Shown here one piece after another: positions 1-7,804 of a stretch of 64,000 bases of DNA (position 1 is the first letter of the stretch; each line of letters starts with the position of its first letter). This DNA comes from Bradyrhizobium icense (GTDB lineage: Bacteria > Pseudomonadota > Alphaproteobacteria > Rhizobiales > Xanthobacteraceae), in assembly GCF_001693385.1 (NCBI RefSeq), contig NZ_CP016428.1:2728001-2792000 (forward strand). The letters run 5' to 3'. The notes below the pieces were generated by a model that was given only the letters and a program-made list of their open reading frames with translations, had not been told where the DNA came from and did no database searches. The translations under genes were made by a program, and so were the position numbers.

Positions 1-347
1 CCCAGGCGACGATGTTCGGCAGCCGCGGCAGGATGGACAAATGTACGTACTGTGCCGGCGGCCCGGAAGCCGACCATTCTGATGCTGAGTTCGAAAAATA
101 CGGGCGCAATCGAATCGCCGAGGGAAAACTGCCGATCTGTGCGGAGATGTGCTCCACGCGTGCGTTGCTGGCTGGAGATGGCGAGATCATCCGCGAGATC
201 TACATGGAGCGCGTTATCAAGCGCGGCTACGGCAGCGGCGCCTGGGGCTGGGCGACCGCCTACTACGGCAGCCGTGCCCAGGACGGCGCAGACGTCGCTC
301 AGAAGACGGAATCGACAACTACAGGCTCCGCTGCGGCGGCTCGATAG
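1..347 (+). CDS. Formate dehydrogenase iron-sulfur (beta) subunit, C-terminal part
   Basis: The reading frame is open from the window edge (first full codon at base 3) and ends with TAG at 345-347, so the start lies outside the window. The visible part carries a CTYC pair followed by the CAGGPEADHS and LPICAEMC motifs seen in the ferredoxin-like electron-transfer subunit of membrane formate dehydrogenases, where the cysteines bind [4Fe-4S] clusters. The tail ends in a Tyr/Gly-rich segment without a C-terminal membrane anchor. It would pass electrons from the catalytic molybdenum or tungsten subunit to the cytochrome b encoded 9 bases downstream. Assignment rests on the Cys pattern plus the neighbouring gamma subunit, DUF3305 and DUF3306 genes. 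Confidence 0.88.
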   Translation, partial: QATMFGSRGRMDKCTYCAGGPEADHSDAEFEKYGRNRIAEGKLPICAEMCSTRALLAGDGEIIREIYMERVIKRGYGSGAWGWATAYYGSRAQDGADVAQKTESTTTGSAAAAR

Positions 348-356
348 GAGAACGCC

Positions 357-1589
357 ATGGTTCGGATAGCGGCAGCGATTTGCAGTCTGCTGTTTGCGGC
401 GCTTCTCATCTGGGTGGGTATCAGCACCTTCACCCATCCTGATCCGATGGTGGTGCCGACGAACGGCGTCATCAATGGCGCCGCGGCCGATACGCTGCCG
501 ACTGGTCCGCAGGCTCGCCGGGCGCTCGCCGAACGCACGCAACTGCAGCGTTGGCGCACAGAGTCTGGACCATCTCCCGAGGGCCGTTTTACGACAGGCC
601 AGGCGATTTCGGGCGCGCAGATGCCACGTAACGGCGAGACGCCACCAAGTGCGAATCAAACCCTGACGCGGGAATGGCTTGCCGCGCGCGACAACGACTG
701 GCCGGTGCTGATCGACCGCGGATACATTGCAGGTACCTCATCGCTCCCCGCTGCGCGAGACAACGTTTTCATGCAGCCCCAGGGCCGGGATTTTCGACGG
801 CTTCATGAGAGCACGACCTCATATGCTGGCGGCTGGATCATCTTCGGCATTGCGCTTGCAATTAGCTTGTTCTTGCTGGTGCGCGGACGGATTCCGTTGG
901 TGCACGGTTTCAGTGGACGCGAAGTTGAGCGGTTCAGCGGATTGGAACGCGCCAACCACTGGCTCACGGCATCGAGCTTCGTTGTTCTTGCGCTCACCGG
1001 CCTCATCCTGATCTACGGCTGGACGCTCCTGCAGCCACTTATCGGTTCTTTAGCCTATGGTTCGGTCGCCAGAGCTAGCCTCTACCTTCACATTGCGTTC
1101 GCGGCGCCCTTCTTTCTTGGAATTTGTGTGATGGCGGTGATTTGGTTGCGGCAGAACCTGCCGAGCCGGTTGGACCTGCATTGGATGCGCCGCTTCGGCG
1201 GCTTTCTGAGCAATTCCGGAAACAATCCGCCCGCCCGTCGGTTCAATGCCGGTCAGAAACTAGTGTTCTGGGGAGTCGTCATCGGAGGGCTGCTACTGTC
1301 CCTGAGCGGCCTCACACTGATGTTTCCATTCTTCTGGACCGACATCCAATGGCTGCAATGGACGCTGCTCGGCCACGCGCTGCTCGCTTTGCTGATGGTC
1401 GGCTTGATCCTGGGCCACATCTACATCGGCACGATCGGGATGGAAGGCGCCTTCGACGCCATGTGGAACGGCCGTGTAGACCGCAATTGGGCAGACGAGC
1501 ACCACAGTCTCTGGCTCGAAGAGCTGGTAAAAGAGGACAGGGCCGGGCGTGCAGAGACTCGGCCGGCCTCGCAGCTCCCGGCCGAATGA
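357..1589 (+). CDS. Formate dehydrogenase cytochrome b (gamma) subunit
   Basis: This 410-residue protein anchors the formate dehydrogenase in the cytoplasmic membrane and passes electrons to quinone. It has an N-terminal hydrophobic segment (about residues 3-25), a polar periplasmic stretch of about 130 residues, then five more hydrophobic segments (about 160-180, 208-230, 245-270, 305-328, 342-365). Histidines suited to bind heme b occur in ERANHWLT, LYLHIAF, LLGHALL and ILGHIYIG, as in the FdnI/FdoI family. The long N-terminal extension is usual in proteobacterial versions and absent from the short E. coli subunit. It starts 9 bases after the iron-sulfur subunit, so the two are clearly one operon. 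Confidence 0.92.
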   Translation: MVRIAAAICSLLFAALLIWVGISTFTHPDPMVVPTNGVINGAAADTLPTGPQARRALAERTQLQRWRTESGPSPEGRFTTGQAISGAQMPRNGETPPSANQTLTREWLAARDNDWPVLIDRGYIAGTSSLPAARDNVFMQPQGRDFRRLHESTTSYAGGWIIFGIALAISLFLLVRGRIPLVHGFSGREVERFSGLERANHWLTASSFVVLALTGLILIYGWTLLQPLIGSLAYGSVARASLYLHIAFAAPFFLGICVMAVIWLRQNLPSRLDLHWMRRFGGFLSNSGNNPPARRFNAGQKLVFWGVVIGGLLLSLSGLTLMFPFFWTDIQWLQWTLLGHALLALLMVGLILGHIYIGTIGMEGAFDAMWNGRVDRNWADEHHSLWLEELVKEDRAGRAETRPASQLPAE

Positions 1590-1602
1590 AGGGAATTAGA
1601 TC

Positions 1603-1770
1603 ATGGCGGCGTTTCTCGTCGGACTCGCGGTGGCGGTCGTGGTGGCGGTTGGCAATGTGGTAGCTCTCAACGCCTTCGACAAAAGCACGTCGCAGGCGTT
1701 CTACACGCGCTACACGCTCCCGCTCGATTACACCACACCGACGGACGGTCGACTTGACGTGCACAAGTAA
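1603..1770 (+). CDS. Small single-pass membrane protein in the formate dehydrogenase operon
   Basis: A 55-codon frame starts at ATG 1603, 13 bases after the gamma-subunit stop, and ends in TAA at 1768-1770. The product begins with a hydrophobic helix of about 20 residues (MAAFLVGLAVAVVVAVGNVV) followed by a polar tail rich in Thr and Tyr. Its position inside a formate dehydrogenase operon and its plausible single membrane pass suggest a small accessory subunit or assembly factor. I do not recognise a named family, so function is inferred from context only. It is too short to be found by usual ORF length cut-offs. Confidence 0.6.
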   Translation: MAAFLVGLAVAVVVAVGNVVALNAFDKSTSQAFYTRYTLPLDYTTPTDGRLDVHK

Positions 1771-1892
1771 TGTTCGATGGGAGCCTTGCCGACCCTGTGT
1801 TGTTAACTTCTCTACAAATGGGCTGTGAATCCCACAGCGTTTTGAAACTTCGCTTTGGGCACAACCTCAATCGATGAACAAGGGCTTCACCG

Positions 1893-2342
1893 TTGGTAGT
1901 AGAGCTTGGCATTGTGATCGAGTGCAGAGAGCAGGATGGGCCTTGGGGCGGTGTTCTTTGGCGTCCGGTCGCTGTTGTTCCCGGCGGATGGACGAGCCAA
2001 CAATGGCAGCTCCTGCGCGCTGAAGGTCGGTCCAGTCGCTATTATGCCGGACCTCTCGCACTGGAATTGCATGCGGGAGACGCGGAAGCATATCGGGAAA
2101 ATCTGGCCGATGCCAATCCATCGGTGTTTGTGGTCTTGCGGCACAACGCAAACTCGGACGAGCCACATGACGTACGACCGGTGCTGGTAACTGCGGCACG
2201 ATACGAGGCTGAGCTTCATCTTGAGGGTGGCGAGGACGTCATGGAGCCAGTTCCGATGCCTGACCTTTTCGTTCCCTTGATCGAGCAGTTCGTAAGGGAT
2301 CACCATGTCGAACAACCTTTCATCAAGCGGCAGCGACAATAG
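1893..2342 (+). CDS. DUF3305 protein, formate dehydrogenase accessory
   Basis: This is a 149-residue soluble protein with the DUF3305 layout: an N-terminal IVIECREQDGPWG segment, a central GWTSQQWQLL and YYAGPLALELHAGDAEAYRENL core, and an acidic C-terminus. DUF3305 genes are found in formate dehydrogenase operons together with DUF3306; their biochemical role is not established, and maturation is the usual guess. The frame upstream of TTG 1893 is closed by a TGA at 1875, so TTG (or a later GTG) must be the start. The end overlaps the DUF3306 gene by 38 bases, which points to translational coupling. Confidence 0.82.
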   Translation: MVVELGIVIECREQDGPWGGVLWRPVAVVPGGWTSQQWQLLRAEGRSSRYYAGPLALELHAGDAEAYRENLADANPSVFVVLRHNANSDEPHDVRPVLVTAARYEAELHLEGGEDVMEPVPMPDLFVPLIEQFVRDHHVEQPFIKRQRQ

Positions 2343-2934
2343 TCGCGGCGGGCTTGAACTCGAGGATCATCGTGAAGGCATCCTGACGCGATGGTCGCGC
2401 CGTAAGGCCGGAGCTCGACGTGGCGAGCGCATGCTCGATGAAGCTTCCGATGACCCCTCAGGGACGATCGGAACAGGTTCGCACGCGGTCGAACCGACAC
2501 CTGCTGCCAGGCCCGCACCCGGAACGCCATCTGACCTGCCTGATCCCGAACAGCTCGACATCGCCGCCGATTTCACCGTGTTTCTACGTGACGGTGTAGA
2601 TCCTCTGCTGCGCCGCGCCGCCCTGCGAAAGCTTTGGACGCTTGATCCGGTATTCGCTTGGCAAGACGGCCTGGTTGAGTACGGCGAGGATTTCACCGAC
2701 GGCGCCAAGGCTGTGCCGGTAGTGCAAACCGCTTTCCAAGCCTGGGACATGTTATCGGAACTAACGAACAGCGTTCCGAATGCCATCCCTGAATCGTCAA
2801 GGCAGACGAGCGAGGCGCTTGTTGCCGAACGGTTAGGCGAAATGGAGCCTCCACGAGATCAAGGGTGCGACCAAGATACCCACGCTGCCGAAAGCGGCGC
2901 AAAGAAGTCCCGATCAGCCGGTATGAGGCAGTAA
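2305..2934 (+). CDS. DUF3306 protein, formate dehydrogenase accessory
   Basis: The 209-residue protein shows the DUF3306 signature: a TRWSRRK motif near residues 28-34, a Pro-rich acidic linker, and the block ALRKLWTLDPVFAWQDGLVEYGEDFTD at about residues 106-132. It is soluble with a disordered, charged C-terminus. The gene overlaps DUF3305 by 38 bases in another frame and is the last recognisable member of the formate dehydrogenase operon here. In other genomes the same pair sits beside formate dehydrogenase subunits and a 4Fe-4S protein; its molecular role is not known. Confidence 0.85.
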   Translation: MSNNLSSSGSDNSRGGLELEDHREGILTRWSRRKAGARRGERMLDEASDDPSGTIGTGSHAVEPTPAARPAPGTPSDLPDPEQLDIAADFTVFLRDGVDPLLRRAALRKLWTLDPVFAWQDGLVEYGEDFTDGAKAVPVVQTAFQAWDMLSELTNSVPNAIPESSRQTSEALVAERLGEMEPPRDQGCDQDTHAAESGAKKSRSAGMRQ

Positions 2935-3352
2935 GCGCAACTCCCTCGAGCGCCCCGTGTGCACGCGTTCGCACCGCGATTGCAACGGTCGGGAATGAAT
3001 CCGGCTGCAGGGCGAACCAATCTGCATCGGCTTTGCGGGCCTGAAGGCGGCAGGTCATTAACGAGTGGCAAAAGCAGAAGCGCGGGTGCTGATCGAGCAG
3101 TCCCCGGCTCACAATGGCTACGATCTGAAATTTCCTTCGCCCCGGACCGGCAAGACGATCTGGAGTTTACGGTTCGAGCATTATCATGGGGTATTCTGCC
3201 GCTGTATCATAGCGACCAGCCCCACTGCCACTTGTGGCACCGCAACGTCGAATTGAGGATACTGCCCTCAAACAGGAGTTGACCGGGTTAGACACCGGGC
3301 CGTAGCACTACGGTACTTGCCGCATTCTCAGCCGGCAGGCCTTCTGCAGAGT
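2935..3352. other. Intergenic stretch with no convincing gene
   Basis: Several short overlapping frames exist on both strands, but none has a family pattern, a good ribosome-binding site or consistent codon bias. The plus-strand frame from GTG 3065 (63 codons) reads plausibly for about 40 residues and then becomes low quality. It may be the worn 3' end of the formate dehydrogenase operon. Confidence 0.4.
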
Positions 3353-3889
3353 TCAAGGGTCGCGTTCGCGCGATTGCAGTGGCCGGCTAATCGAGTTCTT
3401 AATTGCAAACAGATCGATAAAACTATCGGCCTGTCTGCGCAGATCGTCGGCGAGCATCGGCGGCTTCGTCCGAATACTCGACACGACGCTGACCTTTGCA
3501 CCCAATCGTTGAACTCCTTCCACCAGCCGCCGAAAGTCACCATCGCCGGAAAAAAGGAAGATGTGGTCCACGCGGCGGCCAATCTCCAATGCATCGATCG
3601 CGAGCTCGATGCCGATACTGCGCGCCGTCCGCCTGCGGCCTTCATGATTTCGGTACTCTTTGATAGATTTCGTCCTAACCGTGAAGCCGTTGTAATCAAG
3701 CCAATTAGCTAGTGGCCGAACGGCGTCGAATTCTCCTTCCCTGAAGGTCGTGTAGAAGTACGCGCGGACGAGGGTGTCCGATTTTGAAAACTCATGAAGA
3801 AGCTTCTTGTAATCAATCTCGAAGCCAAGATTTTCTGCCGCATATTGCAGATTGGCGAAGTCAATGAAGAGCGCAACTCGATCGGTCAT
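3353..3889 (-). CDS. NYN-domain (LabA/DUF88-like) protein
   Basis: The product is 178 residues when read from ATG 3889, preceded by an AAGGAA ribosome site. The upstream extension of the frame lacks family similarity. It has the NYN PIN-like nuclease fold pattern: DRVALFIDFANL at the N-terminus (first catalytic Asp), a central helix region, ARSIGIELAIDAL, and DHIFLFSGDGDFRRLV near residue 125 with the acidic pair expected at the metal site, then a VSVVSS strand. NYN proteins are thought to cut or process RNA. It lies directly downstream of a truncated glucose dehydrogenase gene on the same strand, with only about 40 bases between them. Confidence 0.85.
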   Translation of the reverse strand: MTDRVALFIDFANLQYAAENLGFEIDYKKLLHEFSKSDTLVRAYFYTTFREGEFDAVRPLANWLDYNGFTVRTKSIKEYRNHEGRRRTARSIGIELAIDALEIGRRVDHIFLFSGDGDFRRLVEGVQRLGAKVSVVSSIRTKPPMLADDLRRQADSFIDLFAIKNSISRPLQSRERDP

Positions 3890-4458
3890 TTCAATTCCTT
3901 GAATCCGGGTCCCCCTGGGTTGTAGGAGAATCAGCCTGCGCGCCGTGATCGGTCGTAGGCAGGCCAATGGATATCGTTCCAAACGGACGGTTCCTCCATC
4001 CTCGTCGCGGACGGCGGTGTTTGCCGGGAAATGACCGAGGTCGGGCTTGACGGGCCGAACATGATGAGCGCCACCCCCACCAACAATAGCAGGCCCGCGG
4101 AAATGGTCGCTGGTACTTCGAAGTCGTGCCGATACTCTCTCAGCTTTGGAGTAATCGTGAGAACAAGGACGAGTATCGTAGCAGGGACAGCGATGCGAAG
4201 AATGAAGGCGGATCCATTTGAGCCTACCTGCCACCACCCTCCGACTGTGATGAGGAGGAACGCGAGCAAGTATACCCAAGCGCCCTCAACTCGCCGTCTG
4301 CATATAAGTAGACCCGAGACGCTCAGTCCGACGCCGGAGGGGAGATAATAGAGCGGCATGTGCCACACGCCGGCAACGCAGAAGATCGCGCCGACCGAAA
4401 TCATCACGACCCCGAGGGCGAGTGCGATCCAGTCGGCTGCCGATCTGATTTGAAACAT
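3890..4458 (-). pseudogene. N-terminal fragment of membrane PQQ-dependent glucose dehydrogenase
   Basis: The frame read from ATG 4458 gives four to five hydrophobic segments with the pattern of the membrane anchor of glucose/quinate/shikimate PQQ dehydrogenases: AGVWHMPLYYLPSGVGL, VEGAWVYLLAFLLI, WWQVGSNG and a final helix. It then reaches the DIHWPAYDRS motif that opens the catalytic propeller and stops at 3931. One frame over, residues resembling the next family block continue to about 3893. Intact family members are about 800 residues, so more than three quarters, including all PQQ-binding parts, is missing. The leftover could at most insert in the membrane. A strong AAAGG ribosome site still precedes ATG 4458. 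Confidence 0.75.
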
Positions 4459-4557
4459 GTGCGAACCTTTGTGACATCGGCTTTGCACAAGCATCGCTAT
4501 CGGAATGCAGAGACCGCCGGTTCGTTTGTGCGACCACTGCCGGTGCTCGCGATCATG

Positions 4558-5049
4558 TCAGGTGTTGCTTGGATACTTGAATTCTGGCGCTGCCTTCAAC
4601 TGCTCGGCGCTAGCATTCATCGTGGCGCGCCATTGATTGTTGGCTCGATCGTAGGTGAGATCGATCGAGGAAGAATGCACCGCGACGTAGCGGCCGGCGA
4701 TGCCTAAGAACCCGCCGACCGAAAGGATGTAGCCGTCGATTCCGTTCTCGTTGAACGCAATATCCTCGATGGTGGCGATGGCGTCGTCCGCTGTGTTGCG
4801 CACTTCGAGTCCGACAATCCTCGAACTCAAGCGGTCTTTCGTTGATATCGCCGTGAATGCGCCGACGGCGTTGCTTACGTCGTTCGTAGGATTGAGCTGA
4901 TTTTTACCAACTGCCCCGTAATCTGCCGGGTTTCTATGGGTCTGACTAGTCGGCAGCCTTTCTGGAGTGCTGCTGGTCTGCGCAAAAGCTGTTGAAGAAG
5001 CGGCAGCAAGGACAGCCGTGGCAATGATGATGTTTCTGTTCATAGTCAT
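4558..5049 (-). CDS. Secreted PRC-barrel domain protein
   Basis: The 163-residue product starts with a Sec signal peptide ending in SSTAFAQ (about residue 24), a low-complexity linker, then a PRC-barrel domain from about residue 70: STKDRLSSRIVGLEVRN, IATIEDIAFNENG, GYILSVGGFLGIAGRYVAVHSSSI. PRC-barrel proteins of this exported kind are common in rhizobia and are often induced by stress, but no substrate is known. ATG 5049 is preceded by GAGG at a good distance; an in-frame ATG at 5043 is the alternative. The gene is followed by an intergenic gap and stands alone. Confidence 0.85.
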   Translation of the reverse strand: MTMNRNIIIATAVLAAASSTAFAQTSSTPERLPTSQTHRNPADYGAVGKNQLNPTNDVSNAVGAFTAISTKDRLSSRIVGLEVRNTADDAIATIEDIAFNENGIDGYILSVGGFLGIAGRYVAVHSSSIDLTYDRANNQWRATMNASAEQLKAAPEFKYPSNT

Positions 5050-5413
5050 CGGTCTACCTCAACTCTTCTTTGTGACTGATACAGTCGAAGTGAAGCTTCG
5101 GTGTTGTCAGCGCAGTCATCTGCTTATTTTCAGCCACGCTGCAGTTGGCGCTGGCATACCGATGCACCAAAATGCGCGCAAAATGATTGATTTGCTAGAT
5201 TGCGTGGTACAGCGCCGTACAGTTTCCGAGCGGCTATCGCGCTGGAAACGAACTATGCGATGCGTCTGCAATCGACGCGACGCGGGTTCTTCCTAAAGCG
5301 ACTCTGAGCGGTTCAGGCGGGCAGCCCGGAACAGGCGGCCAGATCGGATCCAGGCTCGCTCTCAAGAGTTATCGTCAAGCAAGTTATGGTCAACTGCGAA
5401 AGGGAGTCGAACG
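5050..5413. other. Intergenic region, no gene seen
   Basis: About 360 bases lie between two divergently read genes. No frame has coding character. The region should hold the promoter of the PRC-barrel gene (minus strand) and of the small Pro-rich peptide gene at 5414 (plus strand); I could not point to a confident operator. Confidence 0.35.
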
Positions 5414-5524
5414 ATGCACGGCAAGGACCAAGGTCAAAAGCCTGAGAAACCCGGACAGCGAGACCCCACGCAACCGCCGCCGCGTCCTAGCCCAAATCCG
5501 AATCCGGATGAAAAGAAAAGTTAA
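5414..5524 (+). CDS. Small Pro/Lys-rich hydrophilic peptide
   Basis: A 36-codon frame runs from ATG 5414 to TAA 5522-5524, with GGGAG about 8 bases before the start. The product is hydrophilic and of low complexity: Lys/Gln/Glu/Gly first, then a run of Pro, Arg, Asn and Ser, ending DEKKS. It is disordered and cytosolic by appearance. Very short Pro-rich proteins like this are annotated as hypotheticals in many rhizobial genomes. I cannot name a role. Confidence 0.5.
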   Translation: MHGKDQGQKPEKPGQRDPTQPPPRPSPNPNPDEKKS

Positions 5525-5638
5525 AGACCGAATCCGCAAGCGACGGGCTGTTGCCACGAGAGGACTTGACGGCGCCGCCATTCTGAGCCTTGCGGAACGG
5601 ACGGGCTGCGCTATCTAGCGCACTTCTCCTGCGCGTCC

Positions 5639-6011
5639 TCAGGGACAAGGATGACGCTGTCCGTCGTAACCGAGATAGGTTCCGGACTGCGGATCGTACG
5701 ATTTGAACCGTTGCGAACAATAGGCGTCATACTCCCGCGCCTAAGCGCGGCTGTTGGCAATCGCGCTGCCGATAGCACGCCGGCGGCGAAATCTCCGATA
5801 GCCGGGCCCCAGCCAAAGTGGCCGCGATGGCCATGTCGCCAATCGTGATGACGCCAGCGTGGTGCCAGCCACGACCGCGCCATCCAACGGTGATGATCGA
5901 TGAAGAACTTGCGGCCGGTTTGCTGGTTGCGGCTGGAGCTGCAGCCCCGCGTCTCGCATACGGTGCCGACGCAAGAGCGACGACGACTAGTGCGGTCAAG
6001 GTGTGCTTCAA
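5639..6011 (-). pseudogene. BA14K-family secreted protein, frameshifted and interrupted
   Basis: Three frames together rebuild a BA14K-like protein. The N-terminus (from TTG 6011) is a signal peptide, KHTLTALVVVALASAPYA. The middle His/Arg/Trp/Gly-rich part (HHDWRHGHRGHFGWGP) lies in a second frame. The conserved C-terminus, AREYDAYCSQRFKSYDP followed by GTYLGYDGQRHPCP, lies in a third frame and ends at TGA 5641-5639. An in-frame TAG separates NSRA from AREYD. At least two frameshifts and one stop are needed, so this is a dead gene, not a sequencing slip. BA14K proteins are small periplasmic or surface proteins of Rhizobiales. Confidence 0.75.
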
Positions 6012-6335
6012 TCCTATGTAAGTCTCTCATCGGATTCCTGAGAATTTACTAATCCCGCGATACAAAAGAGGTTGCGAATAGGGACGGTGCGAAGGTGTAC
6101 GCGCACTCCCATTCTTGGAGTTGCATTGTGCCCACTCTTCTCACCGGCGGCGGGAGGTGTCGCTCCGCGATTGATGACCAACAGCGTGTGATCGGCCTTT
6201 GTCCAGCGTCAGGAATTTCCCGACCTTCGCCAGAATTGACCCGACTGAAACTGCTGCTGGAGCAGGTGCATATTCGATGAATCCTGATCAGGGAGAGCAG
6301 ATGCAGGACAGGTACGGCACGAGGGAGACAAGCTA

Positions 6336-6519
6336 ATACATAGATCGTCAATTAAAGCCATAGCGGTGGCGGCGGTTGCGGCCTTGCTATCAGCGACGAG
6401 TACCGGTGCACACGGGCCCCGATGATTTTGCGCACATTCAGAAGATGCAACTTATGAGGTTCAAAGGCGAGCGCTGGGAGCTGTTCGGCGACGTGATCGG
6501 CGGTGAAGTCAGCGGTTAG
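6336..6519 (+). pseudogene. Remnant of a small exported protein gene
   Basis: One frame gives a signal-peptide-like segment (KAIAVAAVAALLSATSTGAHG) ending at a TGA. The next frame continues without a gap as DDFAHIQKMQLMRFKGERWELFGDVIGG and stops at TAG 6517-6519. The second part resembles the C-terminal tail of ABC-type substrate-binding proteins in style, but I cannot name the family firmly. No start codon remains upstream of the leader. The most economical reading is a gene that has lost its start, its middle and its frame. The rest of 6031-6335 and 6520-6672 shows nothing coding. Confidence 0.3.
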
Positions 6520-6672
6520 GGACCGCGCATGACGGTCGATTGTGCGGAGATTCGCTGGTCATGCCTCTCTGGGAAAGTAGCGGAGCTCCGCACCAGCAGC
6601 AAGGAAACTGAAGAGAACGCCCTGCGGAGAACGGGGGCGCCAAGCCGACGTGCAGGTAAGGAGACATTTGAA

Positions 6673-7080
6673 ATGGCGACGCTGGAAGCGGATGCGACGA
6701 AGCAAGACGCGAAAGGCCGGCATGATTTCGTTAACAAGGTTTGCGATGCATCCAATCTGCTCGTCGGTGTTGGATTGTTCTTGTCACCATGGCTGTTGGG
6801 ATTTGGCGCGCCTACGCCGAACGTGCCGTCTCAAAGTGCGGGCGTAAGTGGAACCTTCATCGGCATCCTCTCATTCTCCGCGTTGTATGCTTTCGAAGTT
6901 TGGGAGGAGTGGCTGATTCTGATCGTCGCGGTCGGTGCGCTCGCGTCACCCTGGATTTTCAACTTCGGTGGCTTAGCAATGGCCGCTCACCTTTGCGCGG
7001 GAGCGCTCTCGCTTCTCCTGGCGATGACGAGGCTTGGGCTGTGGTCGCGTATGTTGAGCCGAGATTCCAAGTTTGGCTGA
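6673..7080 (+). CDS. SPW-repeat membrane protein
   Basis: The 135-residue protein from ATG 6673 (preceded by AAGGAG) has two copies of the SPW repeat, each a hydrophobic helix starting with a Ser-Pro-Trp turn: LFLSPWLLGFG near residue 36 and ALASPWIFNFGG near residue 93. Four hydrophobic segments suggest a compact integral membrane protein. SPW proteins are widespread in soil alphaproteobacteria; function unknown. The in-frame extension upstream to 6529 lacks hydrophobic or family character and a ribosome site, so the later start is preferred. It ends just before the convergent response-regulator gene. Confidence 0.82.
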   Translation: MATLEADATKQDAKGRHDFVNKVCDASNLLVGVGLFLSPWLLGFGAPTPNVPSQSAGVSGTFIGILSFSALYAFEVWEEWLILIVAVGALASPWIFNFGGLAMAAHLCAGALSLLLAMTRLGLWSRMLSRDSKFG

Positions 7081-7152
7081 CCACGTCGTGCCAACGAGGA
7101 ATTCCTGGATTTCCGAGGAAGTGCGCTGTCCAGAGTCGGCGAGTTCAGAGCC

Positions 7153-7803
7153 TCATTGCAGATCGTCCAGCCAGCGGTGCGCGACACCATAGCGAACGAT
7201 TTCGGCTCGTGTACGAAGCCCAAGCTTCTCAAGGGCTCTCGCTTTGTGAGTCTCTACAGTCTTGACGCTGACATCGAGACGTCCGCTGATCTCCTTGTTG
7301 CTCAGGCCGCGCGAGATCATCTGCAAGACCTCCGTTTCACGTTGACTGAGTTCCGCCAATTGAGGTCTTCCGGTCGCTTGATCAGGCGGTTGTGGAACGA
7401 CCATCTCCGCTATCGTGGGGTCCAGGTAAAGCCCGCCGCTGGCGATCGCTCTGATCGCTCTGACAAGTTCCTCAGCGGCGGATCGCTTCAACAGATATCC
7501 GCGGGCACCGGCCCTCATCATCGGCTGCACATAGGCGCGGTCCTCGTGAACCGTCAGCGCAAGAACCTTGATCTTGGGAAAGTCGATCGCAGCGATCTCG
7601 GCGAGTTTGAGGCCATTGATCTCGGGCAATGAGATGTCCAGCACGGCGATGTCAGGATCAGCTTCGCGGAAAACCTCGAGGGCGCCAGGACCTGTCGTAG
7701 CCTCGCCAACCACCGTGATGTCTCCGACAGCGTCAAGCAGCGCCTTCATTCCTGCAAGCACAACAGGATGATCGTCAGCGAGCATGACTCTGATGGAGCT
7801 CAT
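7153..7803 (-). CDS. NarL/LuxR-type response regulator
   Basis: The 216-residue regulator has a receiver domain with the acidic pocket Asp10/Asp11, phospho-acceptor Asp56 in AVLDISLPEING, and Lys in YLLKRSA. It is followed by a LuxR-type helix-turn-helix from about residue 150: LSQRETEVLQMISRGLSNKEI, VSVKTVETHKARALEKLGL. The start ATG 7803 sits one base after the stop of the sensor kinase gene, so the pair is translationally coupled. The kinase 7805-9841 is its obvious partner. Targets are unknown; the nearby PRC-barrel, SPW and Crp/Fnr genes are candidates by position only. Confidence 0.92.
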   Translation of the reverse strand: MSSIRVMLADDHPVVLAGMKALLDAVGDITVVGEATTGPGALEVFREADPDIAVLDISLPEINGLKLAEIAAIDFPKIKVLALTVHEDRAYVQPMMRAGARGYLLKRSAAEELVRAIRAIASGGLYLDPTIAEMVVPQPPDQATGRPQLAELSQRETEVLQMISRGLSNKEISGRLDVSVKTVETHKARALEKLGLRTRAEIVRYGVAHRWLDDLQ

Positions 7804-7804
7804 G

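Noticed and set aside
2959..3282. A 107-codon open frame after DUF3306
   Set aside because: No domain, no ribosome site, mixed with equal-quality frames on both strands.
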